64,000 nucleotides of DNA from Deltaproteobacteria bacterium (GTDB taxonomy: Bacteria > Myxococcota_A > Polyangia > Polyangiales > JADJMO01): assembly GCA_022843175.1 (NCBI GenBank), contig JALHOE010000022.1, positions 1-64,000 of the forward strand. The letters are read 5' to 3'. Below, one piece after another: positions 1-8,404 of this stretch. The notes beneath the pieces are model-generated. The model worked only from the letters and a program-made list of their open reading frames with translations, searched no databases and was not told the origin of the DNA. Made by a program: the position numbers and the translations under genes. Positions within the stretch are counted from its first letter, which is position 1. The number at the start of each line of letters is the position of its first letter.

Positions 1-15
1 CGACAACTACGAGCA

Positions 16-103
16 CGACGACAACTACGAAGCCGAAGCAGTCAACCAAGGAGACGGATGCTCAGATGTAATTGTCGTTGATGCGAGAATGTAGTTGTCG
101 TCG
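16..103. repeat. Inverted repeat at left edge
   Basis: CGACGACAACTAC at 16-28 is repeated as its exact reverse complement at 91-103, and a direct copy of the last ten bases (CGACAACTAC) sits at 1-10. A degenerate copy lies at 68-80. The arms flank a possible seven-codon leader ORF (MLRCNCR, 58-81, preceded by AAGGAG). It may be a regulatory hairpin or a repeat cut by the window edge. Confidence 0.4.
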
Positions 104-755
104 GCCACGCTTCCGCGTCGAAGTGAAGGCACCGAAGGGAATGGAGACCCCTGTGTCGGGCGTCTGGTCATTCGATGACAAGGACACAATCGCGAAGTGC
201 GTTCGGAAAGCGGCCGACCAACTCCCCGATGACGCCGTCAACGTCGTCGTGATCGCTCCAACATTCGCGACGCCCGTGCACGTCGACCGGTCACAACTCG
301 TCGAAGCATTAATCGGGCAACCGGTCATCACGTGGGAGGTGAGCACAGAGACGGGCGGCCCTGTATCCCCGACGCGTTCCGAGTTTCGGCCGGATGGTCG
401 CTTGATGCGGCGGCGTCGACGTGACGGTCTGTTGGGCGAGCCTGATCACAAGCGCGTCAGCGCTGTCGTGACCATCGAGGAAGGGCTCGCGGAGCGCGCT
501 CCCGTCGCCCCCTTCGACGCGGGGCGTGTCGCGGAGGCACGCGAGCGGGGCGACTTCGAAGCGGTCGAAGCGGAGATCGCGCGCGTGCTGCGCGCCCCTT
601 GGCATCCCGACGCACAGTGCTGGGTCGAGCCGGCGATCCGCGTCGTTCACAACCCGCACGCGAACCGACCGCTCGACGATGACGCCTTCGCACCGTTTGC
701 GCGACTGGTAATGCGTGGCGACGCCGAGATGATCTGGACCGACCGCGGCGAATAG
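81..755 (+). CDS. Hypothetical protein, possible nuclease-like fold
   Basis: About 224 residues with no family recognised. The N-terminal part contains FRVEVKAPKGM, an E-x-K arrangement as in PD-(D/E)xK nucleases, and the C-terminal part has a HNPHANRPLDDDAF stretch. I chose ATG 81, which overlaps the stop of a short upstream ORF as TGATG. TTG 72 is the alternative because an in-frame TAA lies at 69-71. The upstream reading frames are Asp/Asn/Tyr- or Thr-rich and end just before it, so the 5' context is incomplete. Assigning nuclease activity is inference only. Confidence 0.5.
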   Translation: MRECSCRRPRFRVEVKAPKGMETPVSGVWSFDDKDTIAKCVRKAADQLPDDAVNVVVIAPTFATPVHVDRSQLVEALIGQPVITWEVSTETGGPVSPTRSEFRPDGRLMRRRRRDGLLGEPDHKRVSAVVTIEEGLAERAPVAPFDAGRVAEARERGDFEAVEAEIARVLRAPWHPDAQCWVEPAIRVVHNPHANRPLDDDAFAPFARLVMRGDAEMIWTDRGE

Positions 756-822
756 TTGCGCCTGGCTCACGTACACGGCCGCCGCTCGAAACGAGAATGC
801 GCGTGGCAGACGAAAGTCATCG

Positions 823-1950
823 TCAGCGCGCGGCACACGCCGACGCCCTGGGTGGGCGGCGTACGTGAATGAACCGCGGCATGTCGGACGGCACCGACCA
901 GGCCAGTCCGCCATCGTCGGATAGGGCCACCTTCGTCATCAGGTCCCGTCCACCGAGTCCCTCTCGCCGTGGCGGATCGATCTTGAAGAGCACGCGTGAC
1001 GTCCGTGTCGAGAAGTCGACGAACACGAGGTCGCTGTCGAGGCACAGGACGGCCCCGTTGCGGCTCGCGGCGAAGCATGAAGCGCCGAGGGGAGTCGTGA
1101 AGATCGTCTCGGCCTTGCCGTCGCGGATCGCTTGAATAGACACGGGGCCGCGTGGGGTCGGGTCGACAACGTGGAGCGAGTCACCCGTGATGGTGAACAG
1201 CGTGCCGTTCGCGTATGCGATTGGACCGGGCGCGGTGCCAGCTCCCGCGTCGAAGACCCGCTCTGGTTTTTCGTCGGGACCGACGCGCATGATCGACTTG
1301 CCGTCGAGGTACCAGGCGCGCACGCCATCGACGACGAAATCCTCGGTGGAATCCTCCGTGATGAAGGCGCTGCCTGCCTTCCTGTGCGGCCCGTCGAAGT
1401 ACACCCCCATCTTGCCAGGTAGCGTCAGGCGATCCTCCCAATAGCCCGTGTGGTAGACACGCCCGTCATCGGTGACACGAAAGGGCCCGCTGATGCGCGC
1501 TTGGGAGGCCTCCAGCGAAACCCCATCGACCCACCGCCGGAGGCCCTTCTCGGTCGTGTAGAGGAGCGCCTTGGGCGTCACGTGCCAGTAGACGCAAGCG
1601 TCCGACCCGCAGTCGATCCGCGTGGTGACTTCGGTGCACAGGTTGCGATGCGAGAGGCGCTCCCCTGCCAAATCCCAGACGAGGTGCTCAGCCGCGAGCG
1701 TGACGCTCTGGGTATACAGCCACGAGAGGTCAGGACCGATGGCGACATCGGCCGTCGGACATTCGGAGCAGACGCCATGCCGACAGCTTTCAAGGCAGGT
1801 AGCAACGGCCGCGCCTGAGTCTGCCTTGTCCAACGTGGGCACATCCTCGGGAGCCGCTTTCGCGATCTCGTGGCGTGACTGGCAGCCCGTTAGGAGCACC
1901 GCTGCGAACGCGAGAAGGGGAAGAGTGGTAGCGCGCACAATGCGGGACAC
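823..1950 (-). CDS. Lipoprotein, putative beta-propeller-like
   Basis: About 375 residues. The GTG start at 1950 gives SRIVRATT followed by a hydrophobic stretch and a LLTGC lipobox, so it is probably an exported lipoprotein. The longer track ORF from 2082 adds a Pro/Gly-rich segment that is unlikely to be coding. The mature part has a Cys-rich patch (CLESCRHGVCSECP) and repeated short strand-like blocks of the kind GVYFDGPHRK and SIMRVGPDEKPERVF. These resemble the sensor-like WD/PQQ-type propellers common in Myxococcota, but no defined domain was recognised. Function unknown. Confidence 0.7.
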   Translation of the reverse strand: MSRIVRATTLPLLAFAAVLLTGCQSRHEIAKAAPEDVPTLDKADSGAAVATCLESCRHGVCSECPTADVAIGPDLSWLYTQSVTLAAEHLVWDLAGERLSHRNLCTEVTTRIDCGSDACVYWHVTPKALLYTTEKGLRRWVDGVSLEASQARISGPFRVTDDGRVYHTGYWEDRLTLPGKMGVYFDGPHRKAGSAFITEDSTEDFVVDGVRAWYLDGKSIMRVGPDEKPERVFDAGAGTAPGPIAYANGTLFTITGDSLHVVDPTPRGPVSIQAIRDGKAETIFTTPLGASCFAASRNGAVLCLDSDLVFVDFSTRTSRVLFKIDPPRREGLGGRDLMTKVALSDDGGLAWSVPSDMPRFIHVRRPPRASACAAR

Positions 1951-2147
1951 AGCAAGGTTTGTGCGCGTCGAGCAGCTCGCAGAATCCGGTGGTCCGAACC
2001 CCGGGGTAGGTGGGTGCGCGGAGACACGGATGCGTCCAATTCTCCCCGCGGCGTTTCCCCCGGAACCCCCGGCCTGCTTCAATGCCCTGCAGCTCGACGT
2101 TCGCCGATGAACGCCTGCGTTGGAGCTTGGCAGGATCCTCGAAGCAG
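1951..2147. other. Intergenic, nothing recognised
   Basis: A 197-bp spacer between two minus-strand genes. It should hold the promoter of the lipoprotein gene, but I see no convincing hairpin, repeat or operator. Confidence 0.3.
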
Positions 2148-3284
2148 TCAGCCGGGAACGATGGGCGGGGTCGGCACCAGCACGAGCGCGCGGATGAGCG
2201 CCCGACGTTCTTCAACGTCCAGCTTCGGTACCTCGTGGAGAGGGTTGTCGATGACGGCGACGATGCGCCCATACCCGTCGTCAGGATCGACCCCGACGAC
2301 GAGGGAAACGCCATCCTGATCGGAACGAAAGCTTCGAAGCGGTGGACTGTCCTCGTAGACCAAGACCGAGAAGGTTGCGCCCTGCGTCCGCAGTACAAGA
2401 CGCACCTGGTCGAACCAGGACAGGAGTTGGTCCCGGTTCGCGCCAAAGAACGCTTGGCCCGTGCGAACCACCAGAACCTTGACCCCGTCACCGAAGTTCA
2501 ACCGCGGGCCGTAGTCGGGCTCCTCCAAGCGTCCGTTCCGCACATTCGGCTGCAGTTTCTTGACCAGTCGGCATCGATCGCACGGGACCCTTCCCATGAC
2601 GAACATGTGGGAGGACTCGTTGGCCGGAGCCACCCAGCCGAGCGCGGGGATGGTGAGGAGCCCTCCGCGGCCCACGACGTCAGCGATTTGTTCGACGAGA
2701 GCGATGCGTCCCGCCTCAGTGTCGGGAACGTGTGCGATGTCTCCGGCGAGCCCCGGAAGGAGTCTCTTGTCCGTGAGTCGCTGCGAGAAGTCCTCGAAGG
2801 CGGCGTTGTTGGCATGCATCGCCTTCATCTCGATGTAGACCGACCGATCACCTGCTCGCAGAAGGAGGTCCGGGCGCTTCTCCAGTCGGTGCTCTGGAAC
2901 GAGTTCGACCGCATGCCCCTGCCTCACGAGTCCCGACGCCATGGTCAGCGTGCTCTCGGCGGCGAGGTAGTCCGACCAGTTCTTCCGCGCGAGCAGGTCC
3001 CTGACGAGGCGTCCGACTCTTGCTGGCCCGTCGACCGTGCTCTCCTCGACCCTGCGGGCGTGCCGGTAGAGGCGGACCCCTTCGCAGATCCCGGCCGCTT
3101 GGAGAGTCGTGAAGAAGAGGTTGTCGAACGGGAAGCCTTCGACGAATCCGATCCGACCCTTCGCAGCGCGATCCGCGAAGAAGCAGAGCGCCTCCATGAC
3201 CTCGCCGGTGCAGCGAGGGTCGTAGAGCGCATGCTCAAAGGACTTGAGCCCCCCAGTGCGGGGCAAACGAATCGCCATCCCCAT
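2148..3284 (-). CDS. PD-(D/E)xK-like hypothetical protein
   Basis: 378 residues. The centre contains RPDLLLRAGDRSVYIEMKA: an Asp, a beta-strand gap, then E-x-K, the hallmark of the PD-(D/E)xK nuclease fold. No other family assignment can be made. The ATG at 3284 has a good ribosome site (GAGGAG, 8 bases upstream) lying directly after the stop of the GIY-YIG-like gene, so the two are cotranscribed with a 17-bp gap. The pairing of two nuclease folds suggests DNA processing or defence, which is inference. It has no signal peptide and is probably cytoplasmic. Confidence 0.65.
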   Translation of the reverse strand: MGMAIRLPRTGGLKSFEHALYDPRCTGEVMEALCFFADRAAKGRIGFVEGFPFDNLFFTTLQAAGICEGVRLYRHARRVEESTVDGPARVGRLVRDLLARKNWSDYLAAESTLTMASGLVRQGHAVELVPEHRLEKRPDLLLRAGDRSVYIEMKAMHANNAAFEDFSQRLTDKRLLPGLAGDIAHVPDTEAGRIALVEQIADVVGRGGLLTIPALGWVAPANESSHMFVMGRVPCDRCRLVKKLQPNVRNGRLEEPDYGPRLNFGDGVKVLVVRTGQAFFGANRDQLLSWFDQVRLVLRTQGATFSVLVYEDSPPLRSFRSDQDGVSLVVGVDPDDGYGRIVAVIDNPLHEVPKLDVEERRALIRALVLVPTPPIVPG

Positions 3285-3301
3285 CGCCGTTTCTCCTCGG
3301 G

Positions 3302-3862
3302 TCAGCGCCGACGGCGGCTCCGTCCGTCACACCTCACGCCGTCCCAGATCTGCAAAGGTCCCCTCCACACTGCCCCTGAATTGCGCACGATCAGGCCAGG
3401 GCGCGAGATGCGACTCGCTCGCGAGGCAATGTTCGCAACCGGTTGCATCGCGAAGATCAGAAGGCTCTCGACGTCGGCGAGCAGTTCATGGGTGAGCCGT
3501 GCCGCGAACTCGGGCTCGCCCACAACCAGCTGGTGGCGATCGATGCCGAGCCGCTCCAGGTAAGGCCAGACACCATTGAGCTTGTCGGGGGCATCCCATC
3601 GGCTCCGCACGGTCGTCCCCCATGTCTTCCCGACGTAGAGCGGAACCGAGGTCTCTGGGTGGAGGTAGGCGTACAGGACGCGGGACCATCGCCAAGCCTC
3701 GTCGTCGGGGCCACGAATCGAGCGCCGGCGCAGGCCGAGGTCCATCCCCTTGCTTTGGATGCGCAGTCCTGTTCGCGCAACCTCTCCGACATCGGCGCCG
3801 GACAGAGAACGTCCGCTCGACGCTCGTCCGCTGGGCCACGAGCGGCGTCCCCGATTTGACAT
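3302..3862 (-). CDS. GIY-YIG-like protein
   Basis: About 186 residues from ATG 3862; ATG 3919 is possible but adds a low-complexity Arg/Ser leader. The core VLYAYLHPETSVPLYVGKT fits the GIY-(x)n-YIG pattern with the following Lys, and RSRW supplies the helix Arg seen in GIY-YIG nucleases. A downstream H/E-rich helix (LTHELLADVESLLIFAM) follows the same family layout. It is the first gene of a two-gene operon with the PD-(D/E)xK-like protein and is divergent from the 771-residue protein. Activity is inferred, not shown. Confidence 0.6.
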   Translation of the reverse strand: MSNRGRRSWPSGRASSGRSLSGADVGEVARTGLRIQSKGMDLGLRRRSIRGPDDEAWRWSRVLYAYLHPETSVPLYVGKTWGTTVRSRWDAPDKLNGVWPYLERLGIDRHQLVVGEPEFAARLTHELLADVESLLIFAMQPVANIASRASRISRPGLIVRNSGAVWRGPLQIWDGVRCDGRSRRRR

Positions 3863-3951
3863 CGACCTAAGGGCTCGTACAGTGAGCGTCAGTCGGCGCG
3901 GGAACGGCCTGCCACCCACCCGCCGAGCGACGTTCGTGGCAAGGAGCCCGG

Positions 3952-6267
3952 TTGGGCTTGGGAACGAAGAGACACCTTGCTTGGGGCGATGCCCTGCACG
4001 AGGTCCTCGTGACGAACAAGCAGATCCAGAACCTTGTCGCCGTGATCGGCGGCGAGAGAACCATCATTCGGCTTCTCGAAGCCGACCACCTCAGTATGGA
4101 CGCCGAGTCTTTCGTCCGGCTCCACTTCACCAAGCTCGGGGCCGACACGCTCCTGAGTTGGCTCTCCAAGAGCGTTCCGGTTGGCGCCGACGGAAGGCCG
4201 ACGTCGCGTGTCGTGGACCGGGTGATCGACACCGTGAACCTCGACCTGCCGGGCGTGTTGTTCCTCCCGGCCGCGCTCAAGTCGGTGAACGACGACGATG
4301 CGCGGGACGAGATCATCGAGCGCCTCCAGCCGCAGATGGAGGCATGGCACTGGCTGCGCATCGCGGCCGTCGCCAGCGCCGCAAGCGAGATGTTCGGTCG
4401 CGTGCTCGAACGCGAGGTTCGGATCGTCGACGGGAACGCCTACCCGCCGTCCGAGATCCGGACCGGCGAGACGCTCCCTTTGCTCACGCCGCGGATCTTC
4501 GCGCATCGTCGTGACGACAACGCCCTGCGCGCCGCCCTTCGGCACGCTACGCAAGATCCCGCAACCCGCCTCTACGCGATCTGGATGCTCAGGGAGACGA
4601 AGCTCCTGAGCAGCCTGGGCACGCCGGACGACGTGTTCGGGCAGATCCCGCTCCTGTCGGAGATCCCGGCGACCGAGCACGCGACCACGAAGTACTTCGT
4701 GGACGCCGTCGGCGAGTGGCCCAGTGAGGTATCCAGGTCTTGGCGTGTTCGCCGGATCCTCGACGCTGCTGCGCGTGGCGTTCGCTGGTCGAGCCTCTGG
4801 TGGGAGTGCGACGCATCGATCCGAGACGTGGTGGCGATGATGAGCCTCAACACGCCATCGCCGGCCCCGTGGGCTTTCGAGGTGGTAAGCCGGACCCACA
4901 AGCCGGAGGAGGCATGGCCAATCTTGTTCCGGCTGTTGGACGGAGCGCCGCCGGAAGTGTCGTTCGAGAAGGAGTTCAATGCAGCGCTCCAGCACGCGGC
5001 TCTTCTCGGGCTCAAGCCGGTTGGTGATTCGGTCCAAGAAGCCTTTCAGGCGATCCACCCTCGAAGTTGGACGGGCTGGTTTACGCGAACGAGCCTCCCC
5101 GACAACGCAGACGGCGAGTTCGACGAGCGGTATGCAGCTGCGGCTCGTCGGCTCAAGCTCTCGGCCCCAGACATCGCCAAACGCCTGGCCGCCCTGCCGC
5201 TCTCGAAGCTGCGTGCGCGTCGCATCGTCTCGCTGATGCTCGATTCCGGCGTGTTCTGGGAGATGCCCGACTGCCTTGGACTCGCGAACGCCGCCGGTGA
5301 GGTGGAGTTTGAGGTTCCGCTCCCTGAGTGGCCAACCCAGGAGTCCGTCTCCGCGTTCAAGGTCCTGGCCGGCCCCCGGGCAGACAGCAGGATTTCGGCT
5401 CATCATGCGGCCGTCATCGCCGCGGGCGACCTGCACAAGGCGTTGTCGTGGGTCCACGCTGCCCCTCAGCTGCAGAATGAGCCGACCCGTTCTGCGCTTC
5501 GTACTCTCGCCCAAGCCTTGCCGGTCTCTGGCCTCGTCGAGCTTCGCAGGAGGCACGCCTGGTTGATCGACGATGAGGACGTGACGGCAGCAGCCAGCAA
5601 GGCTCGTGATGCCGCCGATTGGGGCTCGCTGAGTAGCATCCCAGCCTCTCTGTGCCCGTACCTGCGTGCGGCAAGCCTTCGTGCGTCAGACGCGGACGTT
5701 GCAGGGCGCCTCCTCGATAGGCTGGAGGAACTCGGTACGTCTCGTCGTGACGTGCTCCAGCTTGCGCTCGAACGGGTCGACTCGCGCGGTGTCGCATCGG
5801 TGACCGCGACGTGGTGGGCATCGAAGCTCGGCTCCCGATCGCTCTGGGTCGAGGTTGGCGTCGAAGTCGTCACGCGCATCTCGGCCGCCGACAAAGACGC
5901 TGCCTCTCGGCTCGGGGTCGAGTTCTTCTACGCGGCTTGCTCGCGGCCGAACATTCCGCGGATGGGCCCCGTGCTGCACGAGGTCCTCGCTGAAGTCTTG
6001 GTGCGGCGCGCCGGCATTCACTTGACGGACGGGCACCTGCCGCCTGCCGTCCGTGCGCTGAAGGCGCTCGCGCACTTGAACGCCCCGTCGCGCCTGCGGG
6101 CGGAGGTCCTCCGGCTGCGGAAGACGACCGCAGACCCCGATGTGCTCGCCCTCATCGAGGTCAATGCGGATCTGCTGCGCCGAACTGGAAAAGACGAAGC
6201 GGTCTCCTTCGAGGCGCTTCTGGACGCCCTCCGTGCTTACGTGGGGGACGAGGAGCTGGCGAGGTGA
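3952..6267 (+). CDS. Large hypothetical protein
   Basis: 771 residues with no recognised domain. The start is TTG 3952, fixed by AAGGAG at 3941-3946, five bases upstream. The sequence is largely helical, rich in Leu, Ala and Arg, with many short amphipathic segments and no signal peptide or membrane helix, suggesting a cytoplasmic alpha-solenoid-like scaffold or sensor. It overlaps the HicA-like gene by four bases (GTGA), so the two are translationally coupled. It is divergent from the GIY-YIG/PD-(D/E)xK pair. A role in a defence or toxin module is suggested only by context. Confidence 0.7.
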   Translation: MGLGTKRHLAWGDALHEVLVTNKQIQNLVAVIGGERTIIRLLEADHLSMDAESFVRLHFTKLGADTLLSWLSKSVPVGADGRPTSRVVDRVIDTVNLDLPGVLFLPAALKSVNDDDARDEIIERLQPQMEAWHWLRIAAVASAASEMFGRVLEREVRIVDGNAYPPSEIRTGETLPLLTPRIFAHRRDDNALRAALRHATQDPATRLYAIWMLRETKLLSSLGTPDDVFGQIPLLSEIPATEHATTKYFVDAVGEWPSEVSRSWRVRRILDAAARGVRWSSLWWECDASIRDVVAMMSLNTPSPAPWAFEVVSRTHKPEEAWPILFRLLDGAPPEVSFEKEFNAALQHAALLGLKPVGDSVQEAFQAIHPRSWTGWFTRTSLPDNADGEFDERYAAAARRLKLSAPDIAKRLAALPLSKLRARRIVSLMLDSGVFWEMPDCLGLANAAGEVEFEVPLPEWPTQESVSAFKVLAGPRADSRISAHHAAVIAAGDLHKALSWVHAAPQLQNEPTRSALRTLAQALPVSGLVELRRRHAWLIDDEDVTAAASKARDAADWGSLSSIPASLCPYLRAASLRASDADVAGRLLDRLEELGTSRRDVLQLALERVDSRGVASVTATWWASKLGSRSLWVEVGVEVVTRISAADKDAASRLGVEFFYAACSRPNIPRMGPVLHEVLAEVLVRRAGIHLTDGHLPPAVRALKALAHLNAPSRLRAEVLRLRKTTADPDVLALIEVNADLLRRTGKDEAVSFEALLDALRAYVGDEELAR

Positions 6268-6593
6268 GCGCCAGAACTCCTCGGTCGTGGCGCGAGCTTC
6301 GATCAGATCTTGAAGGGCTCGGCGCGCGGCCGGTTCGGACCAGGGGCTCTCACGAAGTGTGGCGGTTTGACGATGGAGAGACCTTCATCGTTCTCCGAAA
6401 CCACCTCGGAGATGATGTGCCGACAGGCATCGCGGCCAAGTACCGGCGGGTTCGCGCCAAGCGTCGAGAGGGTGCGGGGGATCCCGCACTACGACGCACG
6501 GTGCGGCCCACGGTGGGCCGTACCGCTGCATCGACTTGGAGGATCCGATGTCGAAGGGCAAGCAGTCCGCGAACAACCAGCGCTCGAACGTGA
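6264..6593 (+). CDS. HicA-like toxin family protein
   Basis: 109 residues. Residues 8-65 fit the HicA/YcfA dsRNA-binding fold: a helix (SWRELRSDLEGLG), the RTRGSHEVWRF strand pair with the catalytic-type Gly-Ser-His, and a NHLGDDVPTGIAAKYRR helix. HicA proteins usually cleave mRNA and are only 55-85 residues, so the Arg/Ser-rich tail after about residue 70 may be a read-through extension. No HicB antitoxin is recognisable; the partner by coupling is the 771-residue protein upstream. It overlaps the next small gene by 46 bases. Confidence 0.6.
   Translation: MSARTPRSWRELRSDLEGLGARPVRTRGSHEVWRFDDGETFIVLRNHLGDDVPTGIAAKYRRVRAKRREGAGDPALRRTVRPTVGRTAASTWRIRCRRASSPRTTSART
6501..6523. promoter_or_regulatory. 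Imperfect palindrome upstream of small gene
   Basis: GTGCGGCCCACGGTGGGCCGTAC is a near-perfect 23-bp palindrome, with CGGCCCAC pairing GTGGGCCG. It lies 24 bases before the ATG at 6548, inside the HicA-like reading frame. It could be an operator for autoregulation or an mRNA hairpin. Confidence 0.35.
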
Positions 6594-6721
6594 AGAACCC
6601 GAACAACCCGGCCTATGGGGCGGACCGCGCCAACCGCATCCAGCAGGGTCACGGTGACGGGCCCGCGGTTCCGCAGGTCACGCCCCAGCCCGCTGGAGAA
6701 GTAGCGCCCAAGAACGCGTAA
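6548..6721 (+). CDS. Small Asn/Gln-rich hypothetical protein
   Basis: 57 residues (MSKGKQSANNQRSNVKNPNN...), hydrophilic and basic at the start. GGAGG at 6538-6542, five bases before ATG 6548, gives a clear start and argues against the TTG at 6536. The NQRSNVKNPNNPAY..ADRANRIQQG pattern resembles short conserved bacterial hypotheticals of unknown role. A strong terminator follows directly. Confidence 0.65.
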   Translation: MSKGKQSANNQRSNVKNPNNPAYGADRANRIQQGHGDGPAVPQVTPQPAGEVAPKNA

Positions 6722-6732
6722 GGAAGCGGGAG

Positions 6733-6764
6733 GGGCGATCACCGTGAGGGTGATCGCCCTTCCT
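6733..6764 (+). terminator. Intrinsic terminator
   Basis: GGGCGATCACC (6733-6743) pairs perfectly with GGTGATCGCCC (6749-6759) across a five-base loop, followed by TTCCT. It ends the operon of the 771-residue protein, the HicA-like gene and the small gene. Confidence 0.75.
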
Positions 6765-6945
6765 GCGAGTCGTCGCTCAACCCGGCATGCCTCCTCGGCC
6801 TCCGATGGGCGCGTACGCGAACGAGGATCGGCTTTCTCGACCGCAAGGCGCACCCGAACTGACGATCGTGGCGCCTCGTGCTCCGCAGGCGCGCTCAACC
6901 CGCGGAATACGACCGGCGTGTGCGCGGCGAGAGTACGTTTGCTTC

Positions 6946-7683
6946 ATGTCCGGCCATCTCGTGCAGCCCGTCCAAACTGAGACCGACGTTGGCGACCTCG
7001 CGAACGATCTGCGTGACGCGCATCGCTTCCTAGTCGCCGCGGCACGGAAAACCATACCGCGGCTCATCGACCTCCCGGCGCGTGCCTGGGGCTCGGCATG
7101 CAAACGGGAACACGTCGTGCTGCCGCGCAAGCGACGGCCCTCCCTGGTGTCGGAGAACATCGAGAGACACAGCTTCGCGGAAGTCATGAACCAGTGCGCG
7201 ACGCTAGAGCGCCTGATCGACACTCTCTCATGGGCCCAAGAGCATGCTCCACTCCAGCGCGCCCTCGCCGTACGATGCAACGCCACAACGAGTAGTGCGC
7301 CGCGGAAGAAGGGGCAGGCTCGCGATGACGACGATCACGATCTCGTCCTGAAGGACACCAATGGCGTCCGGTGGAAATTCGAGGTCTCGGATGTCGCCAG
7401 TGAGAAGGACGGCAACGGCAAGGAGCGCAAGGATCTCGTCTCGCTCGGTGTGCTCGCTGCTGGTGACGACGACGTTCCGGGCTGGCCGGATGGGCGAAAC
7501 CACCTCGTCGTCTCGTCCGAGTTCGCAGTGAGGCTCAGTAGCCCGACACGCCACGGTCTCCGCCTCGGGTTGTTCCACTACGTCCAGGTCAAGGATGACG
7601 GGGAGACCAGAATATTTGAGGTCCGCGAGGGCCGCGATCCATCGGCTGCCGCGCGGTCCGCCAACTCGCGACCCAAAGGCTGA
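6946..7683 (+). CDS. Hypothetical protein, possible nuclease-like core
   Basis: 245 residues from ATG 6946; the track ORF from 6787 adds an unlikely leader. The C-terminal half carries GVRWKFEVSDVASEKDGNGKERKDL, which could be the strand-helix core of a nuclease-like fold, followed by a hydrophobic strand (NHLVVSSEFAVRLSS) and the end of the domain. The N-terminal half is helical and basic. There is no signal peptide. It stands alone between a terminator and decayed sequence. Function unknown. Confidence 0.6.
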   Translation: MSGHLVQPVQTETDVGDLANDLRDAHRFLVAAARKTIPRLIDLPARAWGSACKREHVVLPRKRRPSLVSENIERHSFAEVMNQCATLERLIDTLSWAQEHAPLQRALAVRCNATTSSAPRKKGQARDDDDHDLVLKDTNGVRWKFEVSDVASEKDGNGKERKDLVSLGVLAAGDDDVPGWPDGRNHLVVSSEFAVRLSSPTRHGLRLGLFHYVQVKDDGETRIFEVREGRDPSAAARSANSRPKG

Positions 7684-7992
7684 TCGACACTCTGCCTCCC
7701 GCGGTCCGCAGCCGCCGTTCAGCCCCGAGACAACGGGGGCGTCGACCGCGCCGCCCGAGCCGATGCTCGTCGCGGATTCGTCGTGCGCGTGCGTCCAAGG
7801 AACCGCATGAATGACTTACGTGGTGGTCGCGAACGGGCATACGAGTACACCTCATGCTGCGCCTGGAGATCGCGCCGCCAACGCTCGGCACGACGATACC
7901 CCCCCGGCTGATCGCTTCGCGACCAGGACCTGATCGACCTGGAAATTGTAGGTCGGACTCTCCTTCGGTCAGACGAGCCAAAACCGGGCCGG
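7684..7992. other. Non-coding or decayed sequence
   Basis: A stretch of 309 bases with only short, out-of-character ORFs on both strands (for example 7589-7981 minus, Arg/Ser-rich). I see no convincing gene, hairpin or repeat. Confidence 0.3.
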
Positions 7993-8190
7993 CTACCCGC
8001 GCGACTGCCGAACCGCCGCGACGAACAAGGCCACCTCCTCAGCGACGAGGTAGGCGAGGGACGAGCGCCGTCCCGCCGTCGCCTCGCTATCGAGCGCGGT
8101 CGTGATCAATCGGAGTACCAAGGCCCACACGCTGCGGAAGGCGTCGTCGGCGATCTCGCGGCGCGCGCTGATCGAGGTGCAGCTCCGGGT
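7993..8190 (-). pseudogene. Deleted paralogue of the 9125-9538 gene
   Basis: Translating the minus strand upstream of the stop at 7993-7995 gives SISARREIADDAFR, then LITTALDS, then SSLAYLVAEEVALFVAAVRQ. This aligns with the gene at 9125-9538 (ITAARGEAAEAFR, LIEAAFDS, FVAYLVA, EEVALFIAAIRKARG). About 30 residues between AYLVA and EEVALF are missing, and an in-frame stop truncates the N-terminus. No start is in range, so it was absent from the ORF track. Confidence 0.6.
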
Positions 8191-8404
8191 CGGCTACTCC
8201 GAGTCGGCGTATCCTGTGCACCGCAATTCGACGCGATCAACGACCTTGGCGCGGCCGTGAAGGTGGCCATCCCGTCTGCCGGGCGCTGGCCGCTCGCTCT
8301 CATTGAGAAGCGCCAGGAGATCCAGGGCACGCGCCTCGACGCCGAGGATCTGAAACGGACCCGCAGTCCGCAGGCGACCAGACTCGCTCGACAGCGCTTT
8401 CCCG
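8191..8404. other. Intergenic or decayed sequence
   Basis: The plus frame reads LGAAVKVAIPSAGRWPLALIEKRQEIQG, which looks protein-like but lacks a credible start and continuation. It may be a gene scrap. Nothing else is visible. Confidence 0.3.

Noticed and set aside
7589-7981. 130-residue minus ORF
   Set aside because: Antisense to the end of the 6946-7683 gene with low-complexity Arg/Ser content; no start signal.
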